Shown here piece by piece: positions 36,766-47,424 of a stretch of 64,000 nt of DNA. This DNA is from Mastigocoleus sp. MO_188.B34 (GTDB lineage: Bacteria; Cyanobacteriota; Cyanobacteriia; Cyanobacteriales; Nostocaceae). Within the stretch, counting starts at the first letter, position 1, and each line of letters opens with the position of its first letter. Under the pieces are notes generated by a model. The model was given only the letters and a program-made list of their open reading frames with translations. It ran no database searches and was not told where the DNA came from. The position numbers and the translations under genes are program-made. Where the stretch lies: contig NZ_JASJDK010000020.1 in the NCBI RefSeq assembly GCF_030065675.1, positions 1 through 64,000 on the forward strand. The letters run 5' to 3'.

Positions 36766-39700
36766 TTAGTATCGGAAAGGTTCAATAGGAAGACTTTGTC
36801 TGGTAGGAATTTCAATTAAAAATTCTGTTCCCTGACCCACCTGAGAAAAGCACTTAATTTGACCTTGGTGTTTATCTGTAATAATTTGATGACAAATACC
36901 CAAACCTAATCCTGTTCTAGAAAAAACTTCTTTTGATTCGGAATCTTTCATTTGAAAACCCTTAGTTTTAGAAGTTAAGTCAAAAATTGTTTCCCTTACC
37001 AATTCCGTCATACCTGGACCGTTATCAGTAATTTTAATGCTGATTTTGTTACCAATAGATTTAGTGACAACCCAGATAAACAAGGGGATATAAGGACATT
37101 CTGATGACCTTCCTGAATGTTCTTTTTCAATTGTGGTAAACTTCTGTTCTAGGGCACTTATGTTATAAAGCAAGATATTTATTAATGCTTGATTTAACTG
37201 TCCTGGATAACATTCAGCTAACGGTATTCTGTCATATTTCTTTATCGCCTCAATTCCAGGATATTTACCCTTGGCTTTTAATCGGTGCTCTAAAATAAGT
37301 AAAATATTATCTAACTCTTCATTGATGTCCACTAGTTTCAATTCGCTTTCATCTGCGCGGGAAAATTTTTCCAACGATCCTAAGGTCTGACTCAGATGTT
37401 TAGCTCCAATTTTCATGGAGTTAAGAGTTTCATATAAATCCGTGTTTTGCAGATCCAGATTGAGTTTTTTGAGTCGCTCTTCAATAGCTGGTGAAGCGTC
37501 AGGGTAACTGTGATGGTAGAGGCTGGTAATTTCCAGTAAGTCTCCAGTACGTTTGCTAACTTCATTAATATTCTTTAGGATTGAGTTAACAGGATCGTTC
37601 ATTTCACTAACAATACCTGTCAATAACTCTCCCAGATTTGCCATTTTCTCGCCCTGGATTAAGTATTCCTGAGTTTGTTTGATTTCCTCAAATGCTTCTG
37701 CTAGTTGTGTCGCTTGATCTTTTTTCTGCTGGAGCAATTCTGCTTGCTGAATTGCAACCCCCAACTGAGCCCCAAGTTGGTTGAGTAATTCGATTTCCTC
37801 ACTTTTCCAATGACGGGGATAGGAGTTTTGATAAGCAATCAATAATCCCCATAATTCTTTACCTTGGGAAATAGAAGTAAAAACTTCATGACGCGGTAGT
37901 TTCCCATCCTTATTATTTGTATTTGTAAATGTTGGTAATATCGCTGGGTGTCCTTTTGACTGGGGTTGCAAACCATCTTTAAAGGAGTCTGCAACAAATT
38001 CACCTCTCCAGTCAGAATCAAAGCGATATATTGAAACTCGATCAACTTTTAGTAGTTCCCTTACTGCTTGGGTACTAGTTTCAAAAATAGTTTGGATATC
38101 AAGAGAGCGACGTATCTTATCTACAGTTATAGCTAATAATTTTTGCCGTTCCATTGTCTGTTTATGTTCGGCAACTTTTGCTCGCATATCGCTCTGAACT
38201 TGCTCCCAATAAGCATCCTGTTTCAATGCAATTCCTAATTGTTCGCCAATTTGATAGACAAACTCTATTTCTGAAGATTGCCAGTCTCGAGTCCGCTCGC
38301 ATTGATGAATGCACAATAAACCCCATAATTCACCAGCTTTAATTAAAGGTGCAACAATATTTGCACGTACTTGGAATTTTTCTAGGATTTGGATATAGCA
38401 TTGTTTGAAATCATGTTTGTAAATATCTGAAATCGCACTTATTCGACCTTGGCGATAAAGTGGTACGTAGTTTTGGGCAAAGCAATGATCATAGACTTTA
38501 TCTTTAAGGGCTGACTTTAAGCCCAAAGTCACATCTTCGTAAATAATTTCTCCTTCCCATTTGTTACCCGGATCGAAATGGAATATAGCAACTCGGTCGG
38601 CTTTGAGTAACTGACGTACTTCCGTAACGGTGGTTTGGAAAATATCCTCTAAAGATACAGACTGTCTGATACGGGCAATTGTACTAGTCAATGCTTTTTG
38701 CTGCTCGATTTCGTAGCGGGCTTTAGCTAATAATTCGTAGTGACTTAATGCTACAGAAATCTGGGAAGCAATTTGAGCTAAAATTTCAACTTCATCAGCT
38801 TTCCAATTTCTAGCAGAAGAATTTTGATATACCCCAATTAACCCCCAAAGCTTATCCTCTTTTAAAATTGGAATGACTACAAAAGCTTTAGCCTGAAATT
38901 CTTCTAGTAGGGTTATATGACATTCACTGAGCCCAGCCTGATAAATGTCGTCCACTGCAAAACTCTCGTTATTGGCGTACCGTCCCCCTTGAGTATCTTG
39001 GAGATAAGTATCGTCAATTGTGGGAGAAACTCCTACTAAAGGCTTCCAAGCTTGCTCGAATGACTCTGCAACGAAATTACCACTCCAATCCGAATTAAAT
39101 TGAAAAATAGCAACACGATCAACCTTTAAAAGTTGTCGAATCTCTTGAGTCCCAGTTGATAATATCGTATCGATATCAAGTGAATGACGGATTTTTTCAA
39201 AAATTTCAACAACCATTTTATGTTTCTGTTTCGCAGTGGCTAGTTTTTTAGCTAAATCAGCCTTTTCAATTCGATCCAGTTGTTGAATTGCAACTGTCAA
39301 CAGCCTAGCAATGGTAATTACAAATTTGATTTCAGAAGATTTCCATTCACGGGCGCTACTACATTGATGAATACATAGTAGACCCCACAACTTCTTGTCT
39401 TTAATTAAAGGGATGACCAAGTTAGCTCTGACTTGGTATTTTCCCAGCATTTCTGCATGACAATCATTAAGTTGAGCAACACGAACATCTGTGACCGCTT
39501 GTATTCTACCCTGGGAGTAATCAGCAGAAAATTTTTCGGCAAAACAGCGATCGCGAATTGTTTCTCCTAGGATTGAATCCCAATCTGCACCAACATCTTC
39601 AAAGATAAATTTCCCTTCCCAATCATCCCCCGGTGAAAATCTTAATACCGCAACCCGATCAACATTCAGTAACTGTCGAACTTGAGCAACAATAGCTTCA

Positions 39701-39849
39701 AATGTTGCATTCAAATCTATGGGTTCGCGAATTTCTTCAATGATATTTGCCAATACTTTATGTTGTGCTGGCTGCTCTTGAAAACCCTTAATAAAAAAAT
39801 CAAGTTGTTTCTTTAATTTTTGCGAACTTAACTGCATAGCCTTAACCAT
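36766..39849 (-). CDS. Multi-GAF (cyanobacteriochrome-like) sensor with a histidine-less kinase domain
   Basis: 1027 residues. Four GAF domains: GAF1 ~45-190, GAF2 ~225-370, GAF3 ~395-545, GAF4 ~585-700 (shortened). GAF1 has DRCF (C102) and a canonical Cys-His C130/H131; GAF3 has DHCF (C456) and C484-Tyr. In each the two cysteines are 28 apart, as in DXCF-type cyanobacteriochromes. GAF2 has C310-His but no DXCF. GAF4 has none. The kinase H-box reads GELLTGIVSEMNDP, with Ser748 where His is expected; the ATPase motifs DNGPGM and GLGLGI are intact. Probable light or ligand sensor that signals without autophosphorylation on that residue. Alone on its transcript. Confidence 0.88.
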   Translation of the reverse strand: MVKAMQLSSQKLKKQLDFFIKGFQEQPAQHKVLANIIEEIREPIDLNATFEAIVAQVRQLLNVDRVAVLRFSPGDDWEGKFIFEDVGADWDSILGETIRDRCFAEKFSADYSQGRIQAVTDVRVAQLNDCHAEMLGKYQVRANLVIPLIKDKKLWGLLCIHQCSSAREWKSSEIKFVITIARLLTVAIQQLDRIEKADLAKKLATAKQKHKMVVEIFEKIRHSLDIDTILSTGTQEIRQLLKVDRVAIFQFNSDWSGNFVAESFEQAWKPLVGVSPTIDDTYLQDTQGGRYANNESFAVDDIYQAGLSECHITLLEEFQAKAFVVIPILKEDKLWGLIGVYQNSSARNWKADEVEILAQIASQISVALSHYELLAKARYEIEQQKALTSTIARIRQSVSLEDIFQTTVTEVRQLLKADRVAIFHFDPGNKWEGEIIYEDVTLGLKSALKDKVYDHCFAQNYVPLYRQGRISAISDIYKHDFKQCYIQILEKFQVRANIVAPLIKAGELWGLLCIHQCERTRDWQSSEIEFVYQIGEQLGIALKQDAYWEQVQSDMRAKVAEHKQTMERQKLLAITVDKIRRSLDIQTIFETSTQAVRELLKVDRVSIYRFDSDWRGEFVADSFKDGLQPQSKGHPAILPTFTNTNNKDGKLPRHEVFTSISQGKELWGLLIAYQNSYPRHWKSEEIELLNQLGAQLGVAIQQAELLQQKKDQATQLAEAFEEIKQTQEYLIQGEKMANLGELLTGIVSEMNDPVNSILKNINEVSKRTGDLLEITSLYHHSYPDASPAIEERLKKLNLDLQNTDLYETLNSMKIGAKHLSQTLGSLEKFSRADESELKLVDINEELDNILLILEHRLKAKGKYPGIEAIKKYDRIPLAECYPGQLNQALINILLYNISALEQKFTTIEKEHSGRSSECPYIPLFIWVVTKSIGNKISIKITDNGPGMTELVRETIFDLTSKTKGFQMKDSESKEVFSRTGLGLGICHQIITDKHQGQIKCFSQVGQGTEFLIEIPTRQSLPIEPFRY

Positions 39850-40695
39850 TTAGAGAACTTTCTTAAAACATTATTACAACCAAATTTTTTGATTTAAAAC
39901 AGCATTAAATTAGCCAAAGAAATACGTGTCTTTGCAATCATATAAGCATTCAAATAAGCAAAAATATGGTTGTTTCAGAATTTAGACGGGTAACACAGAA
40001 AAACTTTTAGTAAATTAAATCATGAAAATAATCTCTTTTTTTGAAGAATAAAAAACTTTAGAGTTTATTATTTCAGATGGTTAGATCTTACATCCATGAT
40101 TTTATTTAGTTTTAAATCACTTTCAAAATATACGCAGTATCCACCAAGCGGAGCATGAGGATATTACTATAATGGTTTAAATTTACCAGGATGACTCACT
40201 ATCTTAACTTTTTTTAGTTCAGCTTCCAATGAAGCAGGAATCTTTTTCAAGATAGTATTATTTTTTGAAAATGCCATCTATCAATAGATTTACTATTGAG
40301 GGTGAATGATATTATTTTTGAATTTATTCCCTTAAAATGAGCTAAAAATAAATTAATAAAAAACAAACCAGATTACAATTATTACTAATAAGATATATGG
40401 TGTAATACCACATCTATCGTATGAAATATTTCTTATATACTTACATTCTTAAAAAATGTATTAAACTGAACAAAAAATAAAATAATCCAAGCTATCATTT
40501 ATTTTATTTTTTTGCAAAATTATTATTAGCGATAAAAATTATCTGAGTATATCTAAGATACTTTATAGTAAAAATCTAGGTGTGAGTAAAGTTTTATTTT
40601 TCAACTTTAAAAAATACAAATAAATCCTTCTTTGAATTTGCTTCTGCAATTGATTTTCGGTTTTTATTTAAATGTTTAATTTTAAGTTTTGAACA
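39850..40695. other. Long AT-rich gene-free spacer
   Basis: 846 bp between two leftward genes. I looked for coding frames on both strands and for inverted repeats and found nothing I can support. Probably holds the promoter of the sensor gene. Confidence 0.4.
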
Positions 40696-41331
40696 TTAAT
40701 CAAAATCTGTAGGTAAATCTGGGTGACGGTAATGTTCAAACATTAGTTGAATCTGTGCTTTTGTTACTCTTCCAATTGATAGCAGAGGTATATTATCTTC
40801 AAAGAAAAAATCAACTTCCTCAGTTTCAATGGAAGCAGAGGGGGAACCACCAATTAATTCACAGAGAAAAAAGAGTTTGTAGCAGTGAAATGGAAATGGC
40901 GTATGCCCTTGTCTATCTCGGTCGTATACGGCAACTAACTTGAGGGCGCGTGTCTTATAACCCGATTCTTCTCGAATTTCTTTGACAACAGCTTCACTCG
41001 GCGACTCTCCCACATCAGCCCATCCACCGGGTAAAGTCCATAAACCATCCACTCGTTCTTTGACTAGTAAAATTTTATTGTCACGAAATACTGCACCACG
41101 GATATCGATTTTAGGAGTTGCATAACCCACTTCCCCTGTAAATAAATCGAGAATTTGTTTATGCTTTAACTCCGAATAGGTGGATACGATTTCAGCAGTA
41201 ATATTTTGTAAAGAATGGTAACGTTCAATGTCAAACTGATTTTCTGAATAAGCCAGACCATTTTGGGTGATTGCTTGTAATTTTTGCGCCCATTCCAACC
41301 ATTGTGGCTTTATGGTCTTTTGTTCCTCCAT
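40696..41331 (-). CDS. NUDIX hydrolase with N-terminal helper domain
   Basis: 211 residues from the ATG at 41331; an in-frame start 48 bases upstream lacks support. Residues ~1-60 (WLEWAQKLQAITQNGLAYSE) are the small NUDIX_N_2-type domain of ADP-ribose pyrophosphatase-like enzymes. The NUDIX box GGWADVGESPSEAVVKEIRE followed by ESGY is complete (GX5EX7REUXEEXGU), so it should be active. Likely cleaves a nucleoside diphosphate linked to another group; the substrate is not readable from sequence. Confidence 0.9.
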   Translation of the reverse strand: MEEQKTIKPQWLEWAQKLQAITQNGLAYSENQFDIERYHSLQNITAEIVSTYSELKHKQILDLFTGEVGYATPKIDIRGAVFRDNKILLVKERVDGLWTLPGGWADVGESPSEAVVKEIREESGYKTRALKLVAVYDRDRQGHTPFPFHCYKLFFLCELIGGSPSASIETEEVDFFFEDNIPLLSIGRVTKAQIQLMFEHYRHPDLPTDFD

Positions 41332-41534
41332 ATAGTTGTCCCATAAATATTGAGTGCTCCAACGCATGCACAATACCACAAATTTAGAACTAATTTTTAG
41401 CGATCGTAACTAGTAAACAACAAAGAGTAAGATAAATTACTCTATTGTTGGTAATTACTAGTTACTAGTTACTTGTTACTTATTACTTATGGTTTATTGT
41501 TTATTACCATTTGCTTCTGATAAAAACTTAGAGT

Positions 41535-42746
41535 TTATGCATCATCTAAAGCAGCAATTCCGGGTAATGTTTTACCTTCAAGTAATTCCAAACTCGCACC
41601 ACCACCAGTAGAAATATGACTCATTTGGTCAGCTAAACCAACTTTTTCTACAGCCGCGACGGAGTCACCACCACCAATGATTGTTGTAGCGCCGGTTTTA
41701 CCGATATCAGCAAGGGTGCGAGCGATCGCTTCAGTTCCAACGGCAAATTTATCAAATTCAAATACGCCCATGGGACCATTCCAAATCACAGCTTTGCAAT
41801 CAGCAAGGGCTGCTTGGAAGGTTTTAACTGAATCTGGACCAATATCTAAACCCATCCAGCCATCAGGAATACTATCAATGCTCACGGTTTGGGAGTTAGC
41901 ATCAGGAGCAAAGTTATCTGCAACTACCACATCGGTGGGAAGTAACAATTGTACTCCTTTTTCTTTTGCTTTAGCTTCTAAAGATTTAGCTAATTCTAAC
42001 TTGTCTTCTTCTACCAAAGATTTACCAACGCTCAAACCACGGGCTTTGTAGAAAGTGAAAATCATTCCACCGCCAATGATGAGTTTGTCACATTTTTCCA
42101 GTAAGGTTTCAATTACACCAATTTTGCTGGAAACTTTAGAACCACCAATAATCGCTGCTAAAGGACGCTGGGGATTTTCAATTGCACTTTGGAGATACTG
42201 TAATTCCTTCTCAATCAAATACCCAGCAACAGAAGGACTGAGATAGTGGGTTACACCTTCTGTAGAAGCATGGGCGCGGTGAGCAGTACCAAAAGCATCA
42301 TTTACGTAAAAATCAGCATTTGCAGCCAATTGCTTGGCGAAATCAGGAACGTTTTTTTCTTCTCCGGCATGAAAACGGACATTTTCTAACAAAAGTACTT
42401 GTCCATTTTGTAACCCGGTAACTTTTGTTGTGACCTCTTCACCGACACAATCATCACATTTAATTACATCTTTCCCTAATAATTCAGAAAGACGCTTAGC
42501 AACTGGAGTCAAGCGCATTTTATCGTTTACCACACCCTTAGGACGTCCAAAATGGCTTGCCAAAATGACTTTGGCACCTTTTTCTGTTAAATCCTGGATC
42601 GTTGGTAGGGCTGCTCGAATCCGCGTATCATCGGTGATTTTTCCAGATTCGTCTAAAGGTACGTTAAAATCTACCCGTACCAAAGCACGTTTTCCAGATA
42701 CTTCACTCGCTGATAAATTTGCTAAAGTTTTTTTGGACACAATCAA
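41535..42746 (-). CDS. pgk: Phosphoglycerate kinase
   Basis: 403 residues, full length for bacterial PGK. Substrate-binding motifs [45 protein letters not shown]-domain motifs [25 protein letters not shown] and [14 protein letters not shown], then [16 protein letters not shown]. Reversibly converts 1,3-bisphosphoglycerate and ADP to 3-phosphoglycerate and ATP in glycolysis and the Calvin cycle. Divergent from the universal stress protein, with only about 80 bp between the starts. Confidence 0.97.
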   Translation of the reverse strand: MIVSKKTLANLSASEVSGKRALVRVDFNVPLDESGKITDDTRIRAALPTIQDLTEKGAKVILASHFGRPKGVVNDKMRLTPVAKRLSELLGKDVIKCDDCVGEEVTTKVTGLQNGQVLLLENVRFHAGEEKNVPDFAKQLAANADFYVNDAFGTAHRAHASTEGVTHYLSPSVAGYLIEKELQYLQSAIENPQRPLAAIIGGSKVSSKIGVIETLLEKCDKLIIGGGMIFTFYKARGLSVGKSLVEEDKLELAKSLEAKAKEKGVQLLLPTDVVVADNFAPDANSQTVSIDSIPDGWMGLDIGPDSVKTFQAALADCKAVIWNGPMGVFEFDKFAVGTEAIARTLADIGKTGATTIIGGGDSVAAVEKVGLADQMSHISTGGGASLELLEGKTLPGIAALDDA

Positions 42747-42829
42747 ACCCTCCCGATCGCCTTTTTGTTATTGTTTTGAAAGTATAACCATCCAAATTTT
42801 ACAGACTCAGGGGGGCAGAGGTGAATGCC

Positions 42830-43240
42830 ATGTTCAAGACAGTTTTATTTCCAGTCGATCAAAGTCAAGAAGCACGCAATGCTGCGGAGGTAGCAATTGA
42901 TGTTGTAAAACAGTACGAAAGCCGCTTAATACTACTATCTGTGGTGGAAGAAATTTCCTCTGATTCGTCTGAGGAGGAAAATCCAATGAAGTCACCAACA
43001 GCTGTTGCAAAACTTTTAGAAAATGTTGAAGAAATTTTTTCAAAGCAAGGGATCGAGGTCCAAGTTATTGAAAAACAAGGGAAACCAGCATTTACTATTT
43101 GCGACGTTGCTGATGAAGTTAATGCAAATCTAATTGTTATGGGGTGTCGCGGACTAGGACTTACTGAAGAAGGAGCAAATGACAGTGTTACTAACCGCGT
43201 CATTAATCTTTCTCCTTGTCCGGTTTTGATTGTCCCGTAA
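42830..43240 (+). CDS. Universal stress protein (UspA family)
   Basis: 136 residues from the ATG at 42830; GAGG about 10 bases upstream favours it over the GTG at 42821. KTVLFPVDQSQEARNAAEVA starts the alpha/beta fold. The ATP-binding loop GCRGLGLTEEGANDSVTNRV is degenerate relative to G2xG9xG(S/T), so nucleotide binding is uncertain. Ends CPVLIVP. It shares a short divergent promoter region with pgk and is followed by a perfect hairpin that can terminate it. Confidence 0.93.
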   Translation: MFKTVLFPVDQSQEARNAAEVAIDVVKQYESRLILLSVVEEISSDSSEEENPMKSPTAVAKLLENVEEIFSKQGIEVQVIEKQGKPAFTICDVADEVNANLIVMGCRGLGLTEEGANDSVTNRVINLSPCPVLIVP

Positions 43241-43483
43241 TAAAAATTTAATTTATTGCTGAGCTTGAAATCGGTTTTGGCATAACAAGTTATATCTAAT
43301 CTACCCAGCAAGTTACCTCTTATGTTAATCAGGAGTAAAAAATATGTGGATTTTATTGATAACTACATAGCCAAATGATATTTTGATTTTGTTATTTGTT
43401 TTTGTTTTTTGTTTTATTTTCTCTTTGAAGCTGAAGAAGATAACGAAAGTACAAAGCAAATAACTTTTGATATTTATTTGATC

Positions 43484-43506
43484 AAGACGTAGCAACGCTA
43501 CGTCTT
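43484..43506. terminator. Bidirectional terminator hairpin
   Basis: AAGACGTAGC-AAC-GCTACGTCTT, a perfect 10-bp stem with a 3-base loop, between the convergent usp and oxygenase genes. A short T-run follows on the plus side. It also resembles dispersed GACGTAGC palindromes of Nostocales. Confidence 0.6.
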
Positions 43507-43571
43507 TACAGTATAAAAAATCGAACCAGAAACCTATGATGCTAGTTTATTGGTTACTACAACTGATGCAA

Positions 43572-44429
43572 CTAGCTCCAGTATGTCAAAGGTTTACCTT
43601 GAGTGCGGTATCCAATAAACATGGACATAGAAACTCGAGGTCCACCTTGACAGGAACGAACAGCGTGGACTCTTCCAGAATCAAATAAAATTAATTCGCC
43701 TTTTTCTGGCTTAATTAGTAGAGTTGGTCTGGGAAGAATATTACGGTCAATAATACCTTCATACTTATAGTCTTGATCGCGAATTTCTTCTTGCTTGAAG
43801 GTAGATGGTTTTAATTCCCAAACTTCTAATTCACCACCCGATTCAGGAATTTGAAGATAGATATTTGCAGATAACTGAGCAGTCAAATTTTCGAAGGGAC
43901 GAGTTGGAGGAATTCCTGAATCCGAGATATCTCGCGCAAAAATATCTTGGTGGGGTGGTAATTCAAAATTATCTTCAAATACGCGTCCGATTCCCGCTAA
44001 CATCGTTTTGTCATGGATATTCTCAATGTGAGCACCTGCAACCCACATCTCTTCTAATTCAAGTTTGAGCTTATCGAGGGGTGATAGATTAGGAAAACAA
44101 GCTTGTCGCAGAGTTTGGATCGAAACTTGAGCATGTTTGTAATAGCGCTGGAGCATTTCCACGCAACAACTAGTTTCAAAGAAAGTAATTGCAGTTCTCT
44201 GTACTCCCACATCTGGTGCTCTGTCATAACGCTCTAGACTTTTTTGTTTAATCAGTTCTTGGCTAATTTCTTCTGCTTCTTTTTGGGGGTAGTAGTTAGG
44301 AATCCTAAGTGCAAGATATTTGCTTTCTAATAGATCGAGTAGATCTGTTAGTTGTAGGCTTTGTGATACTCTTACTAGTGCTTTTTGAGGCTCGTTACCT
44401 GAGTTTTGTTGGTTATTATTTGAGTTCAT
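43572..44429 (-). CDS. 2-oxoglutarate/Fe(II)-dependent oxygenase-like protein
   Basis: 285 residues. Iron ligands of the double-stranded beta helix: H and D in PPHQDIFARD, His in SGRVHAVRSC, and the 2-oxoglutarate arginine in GGPRVSMSMFIGYR. The jelly roll is formed by SANIYLQIPESGGELEVWEL and LLIKPEKGELILFDSG. The N-terminal ~100 residues are helical. Substrate unknown; such enzymes hydroxylate small molecules or proteins. It lies next to the haem peroxidase gene on the same strand, but 272 bp away. Confidence 0.85.
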   Translation of the reverse strand: MNSNNNQQNSGNEPQKALVRVSQSLQLTDLLDLLESKYLALRIPNYYPQKEAEEISQELIKQKSLERYDRAPDVGVQRTAITFFETSCCVEMLQRYYKHAQVSIQTLRQACFPNLSPLDKLKLELEEMWVAGAHIENIHDKTMLAGIGRVFEDNFELPPHQDIFARDISDSGIPPTRPFENLTAQLSANIYLQIPESGGELEVWELKPSTFKQEEIRDQDYKYEGIIDRNILPRPTLLIKPEKGELILFDSGRVHAVRSCQGGPRVSMSMFIGYRTQGKPLTYWS

Positions 44430-44701
44430 ATAAGACTTTATTTGAAGGTGAATAAAGAAAAATTTTCAGAATCAGCAAAAGTCAGAACCATTCGAGTCTC
44501 AGACTTAACGAATAAGAAATATTCCTCAAGTCACAAGCATTAAAAGGGAACATTTGAACATTTGGGAACTTTTATTTAGGAATTTTTTGTTTGTAGTCGC
44601 GCTTTTTTGCTGTTAACCCTTTAGACAAACAAAGTCCAACCTGGGAATTTAACCCGACTGTACATCTAGAATATTAGTTAGATTGATGACCGGATTTACT
44701 A

Positions 44702-47065
44702 CTAAGTGAGAGTAATTTGCATCACCATGTCGTTGAAATCGCGATCGCTTTGCGCATGTCCTATGGACTGATCGCTACCTCCACTTCCAGAACTATTCAA
44801 ATCCTCAAAAGCAAATTTGAAAGTATCATTACTACCATTACCGAGTTCTAGGACATGATGTGTTCCATCGCTATTAGCCGCATCAAAAGCAAAGAATGCT
44901 TCTGTTCGACCATTTTCAAAATCATCAATGTCTCCATTTTGAATTAGATATGGAGCTAAGAAACTTCCTACTGGTAAATCAAAATTAAAGTTCGCAGAAC
45001 TGAGATTGTCTTCTACTTGAAAATTCGCAATACTGTTAGCGATCGCAACTCGAGCATAATCTGCACCTTGTTCGGGTGTCCAAGTTTCACCAGTAACAGA
45101 GTCGATAATTGTTCCTTCGCGATCTGTGACAACATAAAAGCCGACTGAGTTATTAAACGCAGCTTCTCTACTAATAGTTACTTGAGCTTGTCCGGTAAAG
45201 CCGGTTAAATCTAAAAGCCCATCATCAATATTATTATTTTCTGAAGGAGTAAAGAAAACATCATCTACAAGATGAGCAATTTCACTATTGAGCTTGATAA
45301 TATCGCCAAAAGTAGTTTGTTCAATTTCTGCAATTTCTTCTGGAGTAAAGAAACCACCTTCAGAAATCGGTCTTTCATACCAAAAACGATCTGATGCTCG
45401 GGAACGCTCAAATTGGTCGGCTAAAATTGCTTGGATGGTCTCCCCTGCACCAGATGGAGCAACTCGATCTTCTGCAAATAATCCAACTAATAAGTCTATG
45501 TCTTCTACACTTTTATAAAGAGTTTCCAGAGATTTTGCTAATTGAGGATCAGAGGTAATCTCATCAAAGCTAGTTACTCTTTCTAAACCAAAACTAGCCC
45601 GCACTTGGTTATAGTCAGCTAAACCTCGGTCGCGTCCCCGTTGCATGTTTGCAGAATACAAATCAAAGCCCACACCAGCAGGAGGAAATAAAGCATTACG
45701 CAAGTCAAAAACTACATTAGTATCGACTTCTTCTTCAAGGGTATAGGTGTTACCGCGTAAAATACCGTCAACGTCACTTCCTGTATTGATATTTGGCGCA
45801 CCAAATGTAGTCAACAAAGGTAAAACAGTAACATTACCATCAGCATCAATGCTCTCTATTTTATTACCTGTTTGGCTGTGACCGAGACGTAAACCTGCAG
45901 CATTAAATTCGTCGCTTACTTGGGGAGATACAGTTGAATCGTAACCGGTATAAGCATCTATGACATTGCCTATTTGTAAAGGTAGCCATTCATACATGAC
46001 AACCTTCTGATATTGGGCAATATTGATTTGACGAGCGCGTTCAAAAATTTGCTCATCAGTCCAGTCAGAATGGTATCTGGATAATTCTACAGCCAAACGA
46101 TTATGATTTCTGACCCATAAAGTATGTTGGGAAACTAATCCATCTTGTTCGCTCACCCGATCGTCACCAGCAAGAAAACCTACGCCTTGGAAAAATCCAC
46201 CACGGGTGATGTTTTGTTCATCTGCAGGTAGCAAATCATCGTTAACAGCCCAGGTTTCTTCAGAAAAAACCTTTAATTTACCTGATTTAAAAGCACGAAC
46301 GGCTGTAGCAAATTCATCATTAGAACCATAAACAGCTGAAAGATCGAGCCAGTGAGTCAAATCATTGGGTGCTTCTGCTGGAATTACAGTTCCATCATCA
46401 AGAACTACTCCGGTACCATCTGTAATCGAATTCCTGGGAAATTCAAACTGTAAACCACCATCTTCTTGGCGAGAGATAGTTGGTAAAGGTGGAGTTTGAG
46501 GTGGAAAATTAACGTCATCTTCGGGGATATCAATGGGAAAATTAACTTCACTTACCCGAGCTAAATTATTATCGTGATTAACAAACTGACCAAAAGCCCA
46601 ATTTAATGCACTTAAACCATCCGGGTTAGGAAGAGATTCTCCTTCTTCCAATGAGGATAAAGTATTACTGATAACACGCGCGCTAGGACGGTCGGAGGGT
46701 TCTAGCCATATAAAAGGTGCATCAGGTACATTACTTAATTTTTCCGTATTATCAACAACAGTTAACCCTAAACTTATTAACCTATTTTTTTCTGTTTCCG
46801 TAAATATTGGGATTGGTTGACGAGTGACTAAATTTCCATCTGCACCAATAAATTGATTACCCTCAGCATCTGAAGCTAATCCAGCAGGTGAGGAAAGCCC
46901 ATCTTCAAACTCTGCAGGAGCCAAGCGAATAAATGGAGTGCTAGTTGCTCCCAATTCAGGTTGCCCTAAATTATTGTTAGAACCGTCAATCGTTCGAGTA
47001 GAAATTCCTCCATCTCCCACAACCAAACTACCGTCAGCAAATGGGTCTCGTGACAGGATTGACAT
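44702..47065 (-). CDS. Haem peroxidase (animal-type fold) with C-terminal DUF4114
   Basis: 787 residues, no obvious signal peptide. The animal-peroxidase fold is clear: distal His in FGQFVNHDNNLARV, SQHTLWVRNHNRLAVELSRY, the proximal region GLRLGHSQTGN and QRGRDRGLADYNQVRASFGL. The last ~110 residues are a DUF4114 domain (FEDLNSSGSGGSD, DRDFNDMVMQITLT), a calcium-rich module of secreted cyanobacterial proteins, which suggests non-classical (type I) export. Close relatives act as peroxidases or fatty-acid oxygenases; activity here is untested. Confidence 0.88.
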   Translation of the reverse strand: MSILSRDPFADGSLVVGDGGISTRTIDGSNNNLGQPELGATSTPFIRLAPAEFEDGLSSPAGLASDAEGNQFIGADGNLVTRQPIPIFTETEKNRLISLGLTVVDNTEKLSNVPDAPFIWLEPSDRPSARVISNTLSSLEEGESLPNPDGLSALNWAFGQFVNHDNNLARVSEVNFPIDIPEDDVNFPPQTPPLPTISRQEDGGLQFEFPRNSITDGTGVVLDDGTVIPAEAPNDLTHWLDLSAVYGSNDEFATAVRAFKSGKLKVFSEETWAVNDDLLPADEQNITRGGFFQGVGFLAGDDRVSEQDGLVSQHTLWVRNHNRLAVELSRYHSDWTDEQIFERARQINIAQYQKVVMYEWLPLQIGNVIDAYTGYDSTVSPQVSDEFNAAGLRLGHSQTGNKIESIDADGNVTVLPLLTTFGAPNINTGSDVDGILRGNTYTLEEEVDTNVVFDLRNALFPPAGVGFDLYSANMQRGRDRGLADYNQVRASFGLERVTSFDEITSDPQLAKSLETLYKSVEDIDLLVGLFAEDRVAPSGAGETIQAILADQFERSRASDRFWYERPISEGGFFTPEEIAEIEQTTFGDIIKLNSEIAHLVDDVFFTPSENNNIDDGLLDLTGFTGQAQVTISREAAFNNSVGFYVVTDREGTIIDSVTGETWTPEQGADYARVAIANSIANFQVEDNLSSANFNFDLPVGSFLAPYLIQNGDIDDFENGRTEAFFAFDAANSDGTHHVLELGNGSNDTFKFAFEDLNSSGSGGSDQSIGHAQSDRDFNDMVMQITLT

Positions 47066-47424
47066 TATTGTATGGTTTATAAAAATTTACATTACTTTCT
47101 CTATCGATCTTATCAATTTTAGGTATGAAGGGAAGTATAAAAAGTACTTAAATGCATCTAGTTATTGAATTTAACATATAAATCTTCATACATATGACAT
47201 ACAAGCACTTTTCATTACTAAATCTAGGTTTAAATAATAAAATAAGCACACAACTAAACACACCAATGGGTATTGAAGATACAAAATTATTTCTAAAATC
47301 AGGAATTCAGCTTTGTTTGAGGGGATGCTTATCTTAAAATATTTGCCGTAACATACTGGAATAAGATAAAAACCATAACCGATGTCCTAACCTAATTAGG
47401 TCACGCTATACCAATAAAAAAAGA

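Noticed and set aside
42430-42900. 156-codon rightward frame inside pgk
   Set aside because: Antisense shadow of phosphoglycerate kinase; no start context and Ser/Arg-rich translation.
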